NCBI RefSeq assembly: GCF_041146395.1
Contig: NC_091002.1
Span: 7,434,501-7,498,500, forward strand
Direction: 5' to 3'
Length of the DNA: 64,000 bases
Source: Eulemur rufifrons
Taxonomy: Eukaryota > Chordata > Mammalia > Primates > Lemuridae
Shown here piece after piece: positions 28,960 to 40,060 of the stretch (positions are counted from its first letter, which is position 1; every line of letters starts with the position of its first letter). The position numbers were made by a program, and so were the translations under genes. The notes beneath the pieces were generated by a model. It was not told the DNA's origin. It worked only from the letters and a program-made list of their open reading frames with translations, and made no database searches.

Positions 28960-29998
28960 GTGTGGGCAACAAAAGAAAAAAATATACTAATTATATACAA
29001 CAAAACTTAAAAATTCTGTGCATTAAAGGACATGGTTAACAGAGTGAAAAGGCAACCCACAGAATGGGAGAAAATATTTGCAAACCATATATCTGATATG
29101 AGGTTAATATCCAGAATTTATAAAGAGCTCCTACAACTCAACAACAAAGCCAATCCGATTAAAAAAATGATCAAAGAACTTGAATAGACATTTCTCCAAA
29201 GAAGATATACAAATGGCCAGCAAACGCATGAAAAATGCTCAATATCACTAATCATTAGGGAACTGCAAGTCAAAACCACAGTGAGATACCACTCATTAGG
29301 ATGAATACTATCAAAAAACCAGAAAGTAACAAGTGTTGTCAAGGGTGTGGGGAAATTGGAGCCCTTGTGCACAGTTTGTAGGAATGTCAAATGGTGCAAC
29401 TGCTGCGGAAAACAGGATGGCAGCTCTTCAAAAAATTAAACACACAATTACCATACGATCCAGCAATTTCACTTCTGGGTATATATCCAAAAGAGAGGCT
29501 GCAGGGACTCGAACAGAAATGTACACCCAGGTTTGTAGCGGCATTATTCACAGTAGCTGAAGCATGGAAGCAGCCTAACTGTCTATCAGCAGGTGAATGG
29601 ATAAATAAGTGCGGTGATACGCACATGGCAGGACATCATTCAGCCTTACAAAGGAAGGACGTTCTGACGTGTGCTACTGTGTGGATGAACCTTGAGGACA
29701 CGATGCTCTGTGGAATAAGCCAGTCACAAAGGACGAATACTATATGATTCCATTCGTATGCGAGACCTGAGTAGTCAAAGTCATGGAGACAGGAAGTGGA
29801 AGGGTGGGTGCCAGGGGCTGGGGGCACATTGGGGAGTTAGTGTTTCATGGGGACAGAGCTTCAGTTTGGAAAGATGAGCAAGTAATAGATGGTGGTGAAG
29901 GCTGCATAACAATGTGGGTGCACTTAACATTACTGAACTGGTTGAAATGGCAAATTTCATGAGCATGAAAAATTAGATTAAAAAATTTTAAAGTGTTA
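28960..29998 (+). mobile_element. L1 (L1M-type) 3' fragment, sense
   Basis: Sense L1 text: 'cagaatgggagaaaatattt', 'gacatttctccaaagaagat', 'gcaagtcaaaaccacagtga', 'gggtatatatccaaaagaga', 'gcattattcacagtagctga'. About 1 kb of ORF2 end plus 3' UTR, ending near 29998, immediately before a young Alu. No intact frame. Confidence 0.92.
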
Positions 29999-30015
29999 TA
30001 AAAAATGGCAGTGCG

Positions 30016-30336
30016 GGCCGGGCGCGGTGGCTCACGCCTGTAATCCTAGCACTCTGGGAGGCCGAGGCGGGTGGATCGCTCGAGGTCAGGAGTTCAAGAC
30101 CAGCCTGAGCAAGAGTGAGACCCCGTCTCTACTAAAAATAGAAAGAAATTATATGGACAACTAAAATATATATATACAAAAAATTAGCCGGGCATGGTGG
30201 CGCATGCCTGTAGTCCCAGCTACTCGGGAGGCTGAGGCAGGAGGATCGCTTAAGCTCAGGAGTTTGAGGTTGCTGTGAGCTAGGCTGACGCCACGGCACT
30301 CACTCTAGCCCGGGCAACAGAGTGAGACTCTGTCTC

Positions 30337-30363
<27 letters not shown>
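30016..30363 (+). mobile_element. Young strepsirrhine-type Alu, full length
   Basis: Complete dimer with the extended 'caactaaaatatatatatac' linker and a 27-base A tail. The target duplication ggcagtgcg is visible on both sides (30007-30015 and 30365-30373). Confidence 0.96.
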
Positions 30364-30368
<5 letters not shown>

Positions 30369-30379
30369 GTGCGGTAGTA

Positions 30380-30520
30380 GAACAAGAGCTGGGTGTCATT
30401 CTAGGTTGGCCACCAGCTGTGTGACCTTGAGCAAGACCTTCCCTGACTCCCTGGTCTGTGGACTGAGGGGCTAGAATGGCTGGTTTCCAGGTCATTTCTT
30501 GTGCTAAAATGATTCCTCAC
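30380..30520 (+). repeat. MIR SINE fragment
   Basis: 'ccaccagctgtgtgaccttg' and 'agcaagaccttccctgactc' are the MIR core, followed by a decayed 3' half. Confidence 0.7.
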
Positions 30521-31427
30521 TCTAAACTGATGGTTCGGAGGCACGATTTGTTGTTGGCACTGAGAGTTTGGCACCCTGGGTAGTGGGTAGGGCAGTACCC
30601 TCCCCTCCCTGCCCCCCATTTCTAGCTGTTTTACGTTGGAGGGGACCACATGCCTCTCTGGGCCTCGTCTGTAACGGATGACACCAGCCAACCGGCTGTC
30701 CTTGGGGGCTTTCCATCCCCAGGCCTTGAAGTGGCAGAGACTGGGCCAGTTGTTTGTCCCGTGGCCCTTTGGTCCTCCAGCAGCAGGCTGGCTGTGCACC
30801 GGGCCCTGCGCGGGGACCCTGGGCAGTGCAGGACACCCACTGCGTGCTGGGGTGCCGTGGGCCCTGCCTGTCTTCTCAGACAGTTGGGATGAGCCACTTT
30901 CTGCTTCCAAAGTGCAGTTTGAAGAAAGCTGAATTTTTAGGGTGTTTTAATACGAATCTTCACTGTTTGGACTCTTTGGAGAGGAGCCTGAATTATGTAG
31001 GATCAGCAGGGGGTGCTAAGTTGGTGGTGATTTTCTGGGTTTATTAAAGTGCTAAACTTTTATTTCTCACTGTACACTAGGGGCATAGGACGGTCAGTTT
31101 GAGAAACAAACAAATAAATGCTGGTTTCTGCTGGTTGGTTGAGCGTCAGTTCAATTATTTGCATTCATTCCTTGAGTTGATTTGGTTTTTTGGAGGAGTT
31201 TGTTTCTGTCTGCTTGCATGTTAGACTTTTCCTTTTTCCTTTAAACTTCCAAATCTCACAACACATCCATGTGTGACGGTGTCAGCTTCGTTTCTTTTGC
31301 TGTAACGGGTACAAGTTTCAACGCTGATTGTGGGGTGCAGTTCAGCTGGGATGCAGCCGGGGCTGCCATGTGCAGTTTCCTAGGTAGCCTCCTGAGTTTG
31401 AAAAATTAAACTTTTTTTGTTAATCAC
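30521..31427. other. Intron, nothing recognised
   Basis: GC-rich to 30900 then mixed. Several overlapping open frames on both strands at 30400-30930 reflect composition, not coding. Confidence 0.4.
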
Positions 31428-31879
31428 TGTGAACCTAAATAACAGACAGGCTCTGTAAAAGAGAAGTGTTTATTTGGGAGTAGGGCATTGCAGTGGGAAC
31501 ACGCATATCTTGGTAAACTATGTTTGTGTTCGGGGAAGTCAAGGAAGACAAAGGGTTTTAAAGGAAAAATGAGGATTATGTAATTGTTTTGAGATAATTA
31601 CCCTCAGCTACAAAGATCAATAACAAGGGTGACGCTGCCCGAGGTTGGACGGGCAGTTGCTGGGCAGACGTCCTCATAGAAAGAATTTTTGTGTAAGGCT
31701 GCGATGGCCTTTGTGCAAGGCTGTGGTTTTTGCAGTCTTTTGTGATATTAATAGTTCTTGTTATCAGGCACTGGTGCATGAGAACCCTCCCCTCCTGGCC
31801 TTCCCTGGCTCTGCTTGTCTGGATTATTTTTTTTTTTTTTAACACTAGTGACTCCATTTTTATTCTGACAACTTTCACA
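31428..31879 (-). mobile_element. Solo retroviral LTR, same family as the provirus LTRs at 38558 and 48146
   Basis: On the minus strand it begins TGTGAAAGTTGTCAGAATAA and ends ...TTATTTAGGTTCACA, 452 bases, TG...CA ends. It is similar throughout to the two LTRs of the provirus. The flanks share TCAC (31424-31427, 31880-31883), a possible 4-bp target duplication. No internal sequence remains, as expected after LTR-LTR recombination. Class I-like by its 'aaatggagtcac'-type motif; subfamily unassigned. Confidence 0.9.
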
Positions 31880-33686
31880 TCACAAAGCCATGATGTGAAA
31901 AGCCACCCACCAAACGTAGAAAATACAGGATAGCAAATACAAAATCAGTACCTCATGAGTTCATCTTGTGCATGTGTTGTAGCCGCCTTCGGTTTAGCAG
32001 TCGAGTGTGAACATTTCCCACGTCAGCACTGATGCTGCAACAGGCGTCTGCACGGCTGCGCGGTGTTCCCTGTGCTCCTGTCCTTGGGTGGTTGGGTCCC
32101 GTGTTTTTCTCACTGAAGTGCTGAGCACCTTCTTGTGCATTCTGTCAGCCCGTGCTACACGTCGGGCAGGTGCCAGGCACTGGCCTGGGCAGCAAGTTTG
32201 CAGATAGCAGCAGACAGGCCTCTTCTGGCCTCGTGTCCATGGCAGCCCCCTGGGAGAGAGGCAGGCACAGCTGACACACGTGATCTCAGTCGTGTGAAGT
32301 GTGGGAAGGAAAAGAACCGAAGGCCTAGGGAGAGGACGCTGGGGAGTCTGACCTAGACGGGGGCTTAAAGATCTCTTATAGGAAGGGGAGTTTGGTGAGG
32401 GATGAGGGAGGGAAGGACACGCCCAAAGGCTGTGAGGCCGAGCGCTACAAGGGAGCCTCAGAGGTGCCGAGCGGGGCTGGGGAGCAGGATGACCAGGAGG
32501 AGGCCGGCAATGGGCCAGGCTGGCAGTGGGTCACAAGGAGATTGCTGGGTTCCAGATACTTTCCATAGCTAGAGTCAGCTTTGGGGATATTTTTTGAAAA
32601 AGAAATTTCTTATACAAGTTTTTCTTGAGAATCTGTGAAATTCATCAATATGCTAATAAGGAACCCAGCGAGGTGACCGAACAAGTGTCCATTTCAGAGA
32701 GGGCTTGAGAAGGAGGGTGAGAGAGCGGGACCCAGGATGTGGACACGGACCACTGGCCTCAGTGGGAAAGAACATGAGTCCTTTTGCCCTCTTGTGGACA
32801 GTGGTTGATCGGTTGTCACGAAACTCCCTCCCTGGCAGGGTCCGGATGCCTGACAGCAGCAGAGGCGCGTGGGGAGGACACAGCTGCGTCTGGAGTAGAA
32901 CCCTCAGGACTGTCTCACAGGCTGATTTGCAGAAGGCAGGGGCGGTGTCACTACAGGCCAGTGGCTGGCCTCTGAGTGACTGGTGGGAATGGCACACAGG
33001 TGCAGGCCAGCCCCAGTGTCGTGGAGGAGCGGCCTTGAGCTGGCCCTGGCTGTGTGTCACCCCCCAGCACCTGCTGATCTAACCTCCCATCGTTCCTTGC
33101 TGGACACCCTCTGGTCCATGGTCACTCTCAGGATGACAACGGTAGAGCCTCCTCTGGGTCTGGCCAAGGCCCAGACACTGTATTCATCCCCATTTGTCCT
33201 CCTGTGATCCTGGTGGCCTGCAGCCCCTTGGCACCAGGCCTCTTGCCTGCTGGGAAGATGGTGTCACTGCCTCTTGCCTTCCCTCAGTTGTCCCCTCTGT
33301 GTGCCCTGCTTGAGGCCCAGCTTGATGATGTCAGCCTCCTTGGGTGGGGTCTCTGGGTTCCTGGGTGGGCTCTGCCTATGGGTGCTGGCGGAGATCGGGT
33401 TTGGAAGCTCTGCTTGAGCCAGAAGCTGGTGCCTTGTCTGTGCTCCCAGTGCTTGTGGTGTCCCGCTCTCACCCTTCCGCGCTGGCCAGGGGAGCGCTAG
33501 CACCCTGAGCGGCACCTGCCACTACAGCTATTTAGTCGGTGGTGCAGGAAGAAGGAGAAGTGCTTTTGCTGTGATACTGTGTGGCAACTTCTTGTTTGAA
33601 TTCTTGTTGGGATATTAGGATTTGATGAGCACATGTGGGGTGTTTTATTGCTGCCCCTAAGAACCCTGTTTCTTTTGGTGATACAG
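31880..33686. other. Intron, nothing firm
   Basis: GC-rich unique-looking sequence. A poor L2-like patch at about 32110-32200 is not convincing. Confidence 0.4.
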
Positions 33687-33900
33687 GCTGAGTGTCCCTT
33701 ATCTGAAATGCTTAGGACCCGAGTGTTTGGTATTTCAGATTTTTTCAGATTTTGGATATTTGCATTATACTTACTGGCAGAGCACCCCTGGTCCAGAAAT
33801 CTGAAATCCGGAATGCTCCAGTGAGCATTTCCTCTGAGCGTCATCTTGGCGCTCAAAAGTTTTGGATTTTGGAGCATTTCAAGTCTCCAGGTGAGGGGTG
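33687..33900 (+). mobile_element. MER2/Tigger-type element, internally deleted
   Basis: Starts 'caggctgagtgtcccttatc' then 'tttcagattttttcagattt' and ends 'tggattttggagcatttcaa'. Both terminal parts of a Tigger-type element are retained and the middle is missing. Confidence 0.85.
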
Positions 33901-35493
33901 CTCCCTGTGGGACCATTCTGTTTAGGCCATGGAAGGGCAGGTGAGGCCGGCTGGAGCAGGAGGGCCTGGGAAGCAGCGGGGAGCACGGGGGGTTTTCTCT
34001 CCCACCTGCCATTCACCCTCCCTTGCAGAGGGGCAGCGTCACCGGCCTTTGCTCTGGGAACGCAGCGTCACCGGCCTTTGCTCTGGGAACAAGCCCAGGT
34101 GCGTGCTGTCCTTGAGCAGCAAGGTGAGGGGCTCTTGGTCGCAGCCTGGCTGGTGGATCGCATGGTGCTTCCCCATAATGCTCCCTTAGTCGATGAAATA
34201 AACAAGTTATTAACTAGAGGAGGCGGCTTTGGAGATGTGGCAGTTTGGAGAGAAGAAAAGTCACCTGGGAGGTGGGGCAAGGGAACGGCGGTCACCAACG
34301 GCAGTTGGTGTCAGAAAGTCAGGTGAGAGCTGCCCCTGGATGTTGTGAGTGGCTGGGTGGAGATGCAGAGTGGGTGAGGAGTAGAATCAACTAGGGTTAG
34401 GATTTTACCAGGTGGATTGCTGGTGGGGGTGAGGAGCCGGCAGGTAGGCACGGGAGCTGTGTGGGGGTCTCTGAGGCCCAGGGGCCGGCCGAGAACAGGT
34501 GAGGGAAGGGGCCGGGCAGGTGAGATGCCAGGGAACCGCAGGTCCTAGTTGGGAGAGTTGGGGCCAGAGATGGAGGTGTGGGTGGAGGGGAGGGCAGGTG
34601 TTGCTTTACCTTGCAGTTCCAGAGGAGGGGACAGGGACCCACTGAAGTTTAGCCCCTAGGACTTTACAATGAATTGCTGCAGCGTTTTCTATGAGATGCA
34701 CAAGATTCTTGTGCAGGTGGAGAGAGAGAAGAGAGTGCAAAGAGTCTGGAGATCTTTAGATAAACACATTAACTTCTGTTATGCCTGAAATCAGTCACTT
34801 AGGATTTCAAGTATTCAGAAAATCAAAGCTTGCCAGCTGTGATGCCTTTTATTTGTAAGATATGGTGACTTCTTTGTTGGAACCAACATCACATTTGGGG
34901 AAATGTCTGGCATAATGATAGGCACAAAATAGATGTTTGTCGAATTGAATTAATTCTGGTCATTTCTGGGAGGAAGAACTACGAGAGGTTTTAATAGCTG
35001 GTTATTTCATGCGTCAGAGCTGGCTTGATCTTTGGACATCATCTGAGCGTTTAGGCATCTTTCGTTTCCTAAAATGCCTGTACAGTTACGTAAGAGCACA
35101 GCCTTGCTGAAAACCAGCCTTTATGTTAGTAATTGTTACTGTACCCTGTCTGCTCTCCAAACACCCATGCGTGTCACTTCGCTTGATCTTGGCAGCAGCC
35201 TTCCGAGGTGGCTGTCTTCGTCCTGTCTTGTGACTACAGAGATCGAGGCTTTGTCTGGCACACAGTTGGCAAAGGAAATACTTGAAGATCCTGAGATGAC
35301 TCTTTTTTTTGATTTTGTGATTTTTTTTATTATATAAAATGTACTTAATATAAACTTTGCCCTGGGCCAGCTTCTCAGTCTAGTTCCTTAACCTCTGTCC
35401 CACGTGCGCTCTGTCTCCCCTGTCAGTGCGTTGGACACACCAAACGTCTCTTCCCAAGAGAATGACATGATATATTTCTTTCTTTGTGTTTAG
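33901..35493. other. Intron with a 29-bp tandem duplication and MIR-like patches
   Basis: gcagcgtcaccggcctttgc (first 20 of 29 bases) occurs at 34033 and exactly again at 34062. MIR/L2-like tails at 34895-34960 and 35130-35280. No exon before 35494. Confidence 0.6.
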
Positions 35494-35610
35494 GGCTCAA
35501 AATTTGGGCGTGGAATTGGACTCACCCAGACTTCTCAGCGCACCTCTGCTCGGAGATCATTCGGAAGGTCCAAGAGGTTCAGCATCACTCGCTCCCTTGA
35601 TGATCTTGAG
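35494..35610 (+). CDS. RGS12: RGS12 second coding exon (39 codons, basic Ser/Arg-rich linker)
   Basis: An AG acceptor (35492-35493) preceded by a T-rich tract ('tttctttctttgtgtttag') and a GTAATT donor at 35611 bound a 117-base phase 0-0 exon. It encodes GSKFGRGIGLTQTS... through ...TRSLDDLE. It joins directly to KEDKK of the preceding exon and matches the known RGS12 linker between PTB and RGS box, rich in Arg, Ser and Gly with potential phosphorylation sites (RRSFGRSKR). The next expected RGS12 exon, which begins the lead-in to the RGS box, was looked for and not found before 64000, so the downstream intron exceeds 28 kb. Confidence 0.95.
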
Positions 35611-35984
35611 GTAATTTAAGTTTAGTTTTTCTTCTTTTCTTCCTCATGTTTAAAAAAATGAAAATCCACCTCATGGATACATCTGACTCTCCTTGGTCCC
35701 CTGGTCTCCCCTCGCCCTCTCGCGTGGTGGGCAGCATTTTCGGGGGGTTTCCACGCACATTTACACTCCTTCCTACCCCGGGGTAGCCAGGAACCGTCGG
35801 AGTGATTGTAGGGCTCTTGTCTACGGGCCAGACTGTGTGGTAACAAATGCTCTCAGAAGCAAAGCTGCTCCATCCCCACAAAAGCTCCCTAAGGCAATGT
35901 CCTGTCACTGATCCCTTTGAAGATGTGACATTGATCCACAGGTGTGGGTAGAGCACCATTTTGTGTGGCTCCTTTCCTCTATCT

Positions 35985-36410
35985 ACATTCCTTGTTTTAG
36001 AAAAATGAATAGATTTTACTCTTTAGAGCAGTTTAGGTTTACAGAAAACTTGGGCGGTACGTGCGGAGTTCCTGACCCCGCGGTGCACCAACTGTCCCCT
36101 CTCGCTCCATGTGGCGCATGTCAGCTAAGTGCACAGCATGCTTGGCAACTACCGATCTTTTCCTGTCTCATCTTGTGTGTTTTAAAATTTTATACCATAA
36201 GTCTTATTCTGCCACTATTAAAACATTGTGGCGTGTTTTTGAGATTTACTCATGTAGCTTCCGTTTGGTCATTTTACTTGCCCTAGTTATGAGCTGCCTG
36301 CTCTGTGGCATTCTGTTATGAACATGACACTTTCTGGGCCACTCTGCTATTGGTGCCACTCGGTCGTCTGCTCCGAAGGGAGCTTCGTGAGCATTCCTCA
36401 CACGGCTCCT
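35985..36410 (-). mobile_element. Old L1-type fragment, reverse
   Basis: 'tttagagcagtttaggttta' with 'cagaaaacttgggcggtacg' and later 'gttatgaacatgacactttc' resembles reverse-oriented old L1 3' sequence. Strongly diverged. Confidence 0.45.
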
Positions 36411-38557
36411 TGAGCACACGTGTGGCTGGCGCAGGCGTCCCCAGCAGTGCAGGTCTGGGTGAGGGCGTGGCCAGACGCTGCCGCGGTGGCCGTGCTGACT
36501 CACACTCTTCAAGAAGCAGAGTGGGCTGGGGGCGCGGTAAATGGGGGCCCTGCCAGCTTGGTCTCCAGGCAGCTCGAGGGTGTGTCATGGTGTGCTTGTA
36601 TTTGACCAGTCGGCAGCCAGAATCAGCTGCAACATGCCTGTGCTGTTGTTGAAGAGACAGCAGGTGTGTGACCTGGCAGGGCCTGGCCTGGCGCTGAGGA
36701 CCCTTGGGGCGTTGGTGGTCTGGCAAGAGGCGGAGTCCCAGCCACGCCTGCCTGCTCACTTTGGGGTTTTTGCCAAGTGCGGTAGGTCTGCATCTTTCTG
36801 TGGTGAGGGTCTCTGAGGGGTCTGAGCCCCCAAGAAGTGGAGAACCATTTGTCGGTGGCTTCGTGGTGATGGCCTGGGAAAACCACTCAGGTCAGCTTCT
36901 GTCACTGTCACTCTCCTCACCTCAGAGGATGTCTGGGACTTTCCACCTACAGACAGCTGGGGGTTTGCCATTGGCAGGTATCAGTGATTGAGCACAAGCT
37001 CAGTATTTTATGTCTTTTATCCCGAATCTTCTGACAGCCCAGCAAGGAGATCACCATGTCTCCATTTTACAGACGAGAAGACCTAGATGCAGCAGGTTCA
37101 AGGGCACTTTGGGGCCCAACACACAGCAGAGCATGTGATCTGTCCATTGCATTTATAGCCTCTTACTTTTGCCAAAATAGTACATTAGGGACATGAGATT
37201 GACTCCTTCGTAATTTTTTTGCCTGAAGATTTCGAAATGTAGAAGCTACAAATAACTTGAACACATACTCACTCATTGGTAAGGCTGTTTCCAGGGAAGC
37301 CTGTTGAAAAGCTTCTCTCGTCTGCTCTTCGGCAGGTCTGCAAGGCAGCCTGTAAGACAGCCCCTGGTCCTGCCTCCTGGTCCTCACACCTGGCAGGTCC
37401 CCTGCTCCGTGGGTGTGGGTTGGACCCACAGAGTCCGGCCCAGTGATGGGATATGACTTCCAAGATGAGGGTGTAGAAAGACTGTGGTTTCCACCTTGCT
37501 GCCCCGCACCATCTCCCTTTGGAGCCTCAGTCTGGGCCAGTGCCAGGTTGTGGGTGGCCCTGTGTGTCTCTGGCAGGACTGAAGCCTGCCCAGCTGGGGC
37601 TCATGTACACCCTCCACAGCTGCCCCGCATGGCTGTTCCGTTTCTGCACCCTCTGGGCCAGGTGGCCAGTGCTGGAGGCTGGCCCAGTCCTCCTGACGAA
37701 TTGCCGTGTGGTGCCCAGTCTGTGGGACAATCTTGGGAAGGTGCCTCCGTGGGGGCGGGAGCACCCCTATCCCACTCACTCTCTGGGGCTCCAGCCCCCT
37801 GCCTCTCTGTGGGGCCTTTCTGGCTCTCATCTTCCCACTTCATCCTTCTGGGCCCTGACCCACCCGCCGGCCACTTGCCCTTACCCACAAGTCCTCACGT
37901 GTTCTCCCCTTGGGCCACTTTTCTCTTCACACACAGCAGACAACCAGGGTGCTCCCTTTAGCTCTGGCTGCATCTTTCAGGGTGTCTGTTTTGGCTCACG
38001 CTGCTGTGCTGGGCTGGTCCGTTTGTGCAGCAGCCTCGTTTGTGGGGAGTCCCCTGTGTGGCCCGAGTGTGAGCCCATGGAGCTGTGCTGGTGCCCTGGT
38101 GGTGGATGGCATGTGACTCTGGGCCACCTGCTCATGCCTCCCCTTCCCTGCTGGATGTGACCTGTCTCGAGGTGAATTGCTGCGAGGCTGCCCCACAACA
38201 GGGCCATACCACACCCACGATGGACAGTGCTGGTGATTCAGTATTCTCCTGACTGAATGTCCCGTGTAGACTCTTCTCCCCCAGGGCCCATCAGCACCCA
38301 GGAGTGTGTGGACCCTGCTGCCTTTGTCCTGGCTTTGCCCCAGAACCTCATTTCTTGGCTGTGCATCTCCTCCTGGGGCTTGCTGTCAGCCTGGTGGGGT
38401 CTTTCCCACTGCAGATGTCTCTAGTGCTGCAGTGTCTGCCAAGTAGGACGGCCTGAGTGTCTGGGCTGCCTGCCTGGCCCTGCGTTGCCGGGAACCTTCC
38501 ACCATCCCTGGGGCGGGGGAAGTACTCCCAGGTGAGGGACCATCTACCTCGAGAGCC
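36411..38557. other. Intron, GC-rich, MIR-like patch at 37000-37110
   Basis: 'tccattttacagacgagaag' at about 37058-37080 is MIR-like. The many long overlapping open frames at 37400-38200 on both strands are a GC-composition effect with no recognisable domain. Confidence 0.45.
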
Positions 38558-38996
38558 TGTTACCCTAAATAACAAACAGAGGTGAAGACCCCCTAAAAGA
38601 AGATGATATTTATTTGGGAATAGGCATTACAGTGGGAATACATGCGCCATAGTAAGCTATGTGCATATTCAGGGAGGTCAAGGAAGACAAATGTTTTTAG
38701 AGGAAAAATGATGAGGATTACATAATTGTTTTGAGATGATTATCCTTGGCCACAAGGATCAGTAACGGGTGGCACCAGTCCAAGGTTGGACAGGCAGTTG
38801 CTGGGCAGATGTCTTTGCAGAAGTATTTTTTTCTGTAAGGTTTCGATGGCCTTTGTGCAAGGTTGTTTCTGTGGAGTCTTTTGCGATAGCTCTTATTAGG
38901 CAACAAGCAGGAGAACCCTACCTCATGGCCTCCCCGGCTCCACGTGGCAAGGTTTTTAACGCAGGTGACTCCATTTTGGTTCTGATAACTTTCACA
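38558..38996 (-). repeat. 3' LTR of the provirus
   Basis: Minus-strand TGTGAAAGTTATCAGAACCA to ...ATTTAGGGTAACA. The purine tract lies immediately outside its U3 end, which identifies it as the 3' LTR. Confidence 0.9.
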
Positions 38997-39008
38997 TTTT
39001 CCCCTTTT
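38997..39008 (-). other. Polypurine tract
   Basis: AAAAGGGGAAAA on the minus strand ending exactly at the TG of the 3' LTR, the primer site for plus-strand DNA synthesis. Confidence 0.85.
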
Positions 39009-39409
39009 GATCACGATCTCTCCCAACGCACAGCTGATCAGTCATCCTGTAGTTAGGTGTGGATTGTCCCTGAGTCCCTCGATGGACCTGTCCCCGGTTG
39101 CTGATCTGGTCCCTGTGATTGGTGACTAGAAGTCAGTGTCAAAACCCTTTTAGCCCCACTTGAGCAACAGGGAAGGTTTAGAGGGGTGGCTCTCAGGCTA
39201 GGTCCGTCTGGAGTCCATTGTTAAGTTCAAATTTATCTGTTTCATAGGCATTGGCTATCATCTCAATGTGCTGGGCTGGTATTACTTTGTTAGGAGTTGT
39301 ACTCATGTAAAAATTTAACAGGTAACAGTACAAAGTTTAAAAAGAAAAATGCAAATGACAATCCTAATTTACATAATGATTTTGAGTCATGAGGCTTAAA
39401 GGCAGCCGA

Positions 39410-39444
39410 CTGCACTTGATCTTAGCTAAAAGACAAGAAGCGAT
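39410..39444 (-). pseudogene. U2 snRNA-like 5' segment, about 35 bases
   Basis: Minus strand starts ATCGCTTCTTGTCTTTTAGC and continues to 'taagatcaagtgcag'. U2 snRNA begins ATCGCTTCTCGGCCTTTTGG, then continues with the branch-recognition region. There is one missing base and about four substitutions. It lies between the env relic and the polypurine tract, so it may have been carried by the retrovirus or be chance. Confidence 0.5.
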
Positions 39445-39479
39445 GAACGCAACCAGCTGAACAAATCAAATGATCATGG

Positions 39480-39960
39480 GAATTAGGCGAGACTTGTAAC
39501 CATGGGGCCTGTTTTCTTACTTTGTGTGTCTGAGTCTCAACCTCCTCAAAGGAATTTATCAGGTGCAGCATGTAGTATTAGCAATGGCACAGACATTTCC
39601 TTATTTAACCAGTAGACAGCATAGAGCAGTTTTATCATCTAACCTCCCATGGCTGGGCTGCACTAAAGCAGAGTGAGCAACAGCTGTATTAGGGAGGTTG
39701 CCAAAGGCATCCGCTAGGTGGACTCAAGGATCTCTTGGGTCAGGTTCTGTCAAGTTACCAGCAGAAGCTACTGATTGTGAAATTTCAATGACACCATTGT
39801 CCTGCCAAGTGAAAAAACTGGCATTAACTAGGGTAAGCGTCATTCTGACGTCTTAGGGAAAGCTGCCCGTGGCTTGAAGTCATCACCTTCTTGCCCTGGT
39901 TTGCAGAATGAGTGTCTCTGGTTATGGCATGGGTGGTTTGGTGAACTTTCTGAGTGGCCC
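39480..39960 (-). pseudogene. Retroviral env transmembrane-subunit relic
   Basis: Minus-strand translation in shifting frames shows the ectodomain of a gammaretrovirus-type envelope transmembrane subunit. The diagnostic C-x6-C-C motif sits at 39565-39591. Several stop codons and frame changes interrupt it, including one just after the cysteine motif. It lies at the 3' end of the provirus where env is expected. Non-functional. Confidence 0.75.
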
Positions 39961-40060
39961 CTACATCAGGCATGAGACTTGTTTCTTAAAATTCACCTAG
40001 TTTCACCTTATAAGGTTTCAGGAACAGAGTAGTTCCCATTTTTAGTAATTCTACAGGAGA

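Noticed and set aside
36411..38557. Long overlapping open frames around 37400-38200 on both strands
   Set aside because: GC-rich composition yields stop-free stretches in several frames; no domain, signal peptide, splice sites or conservation clue.
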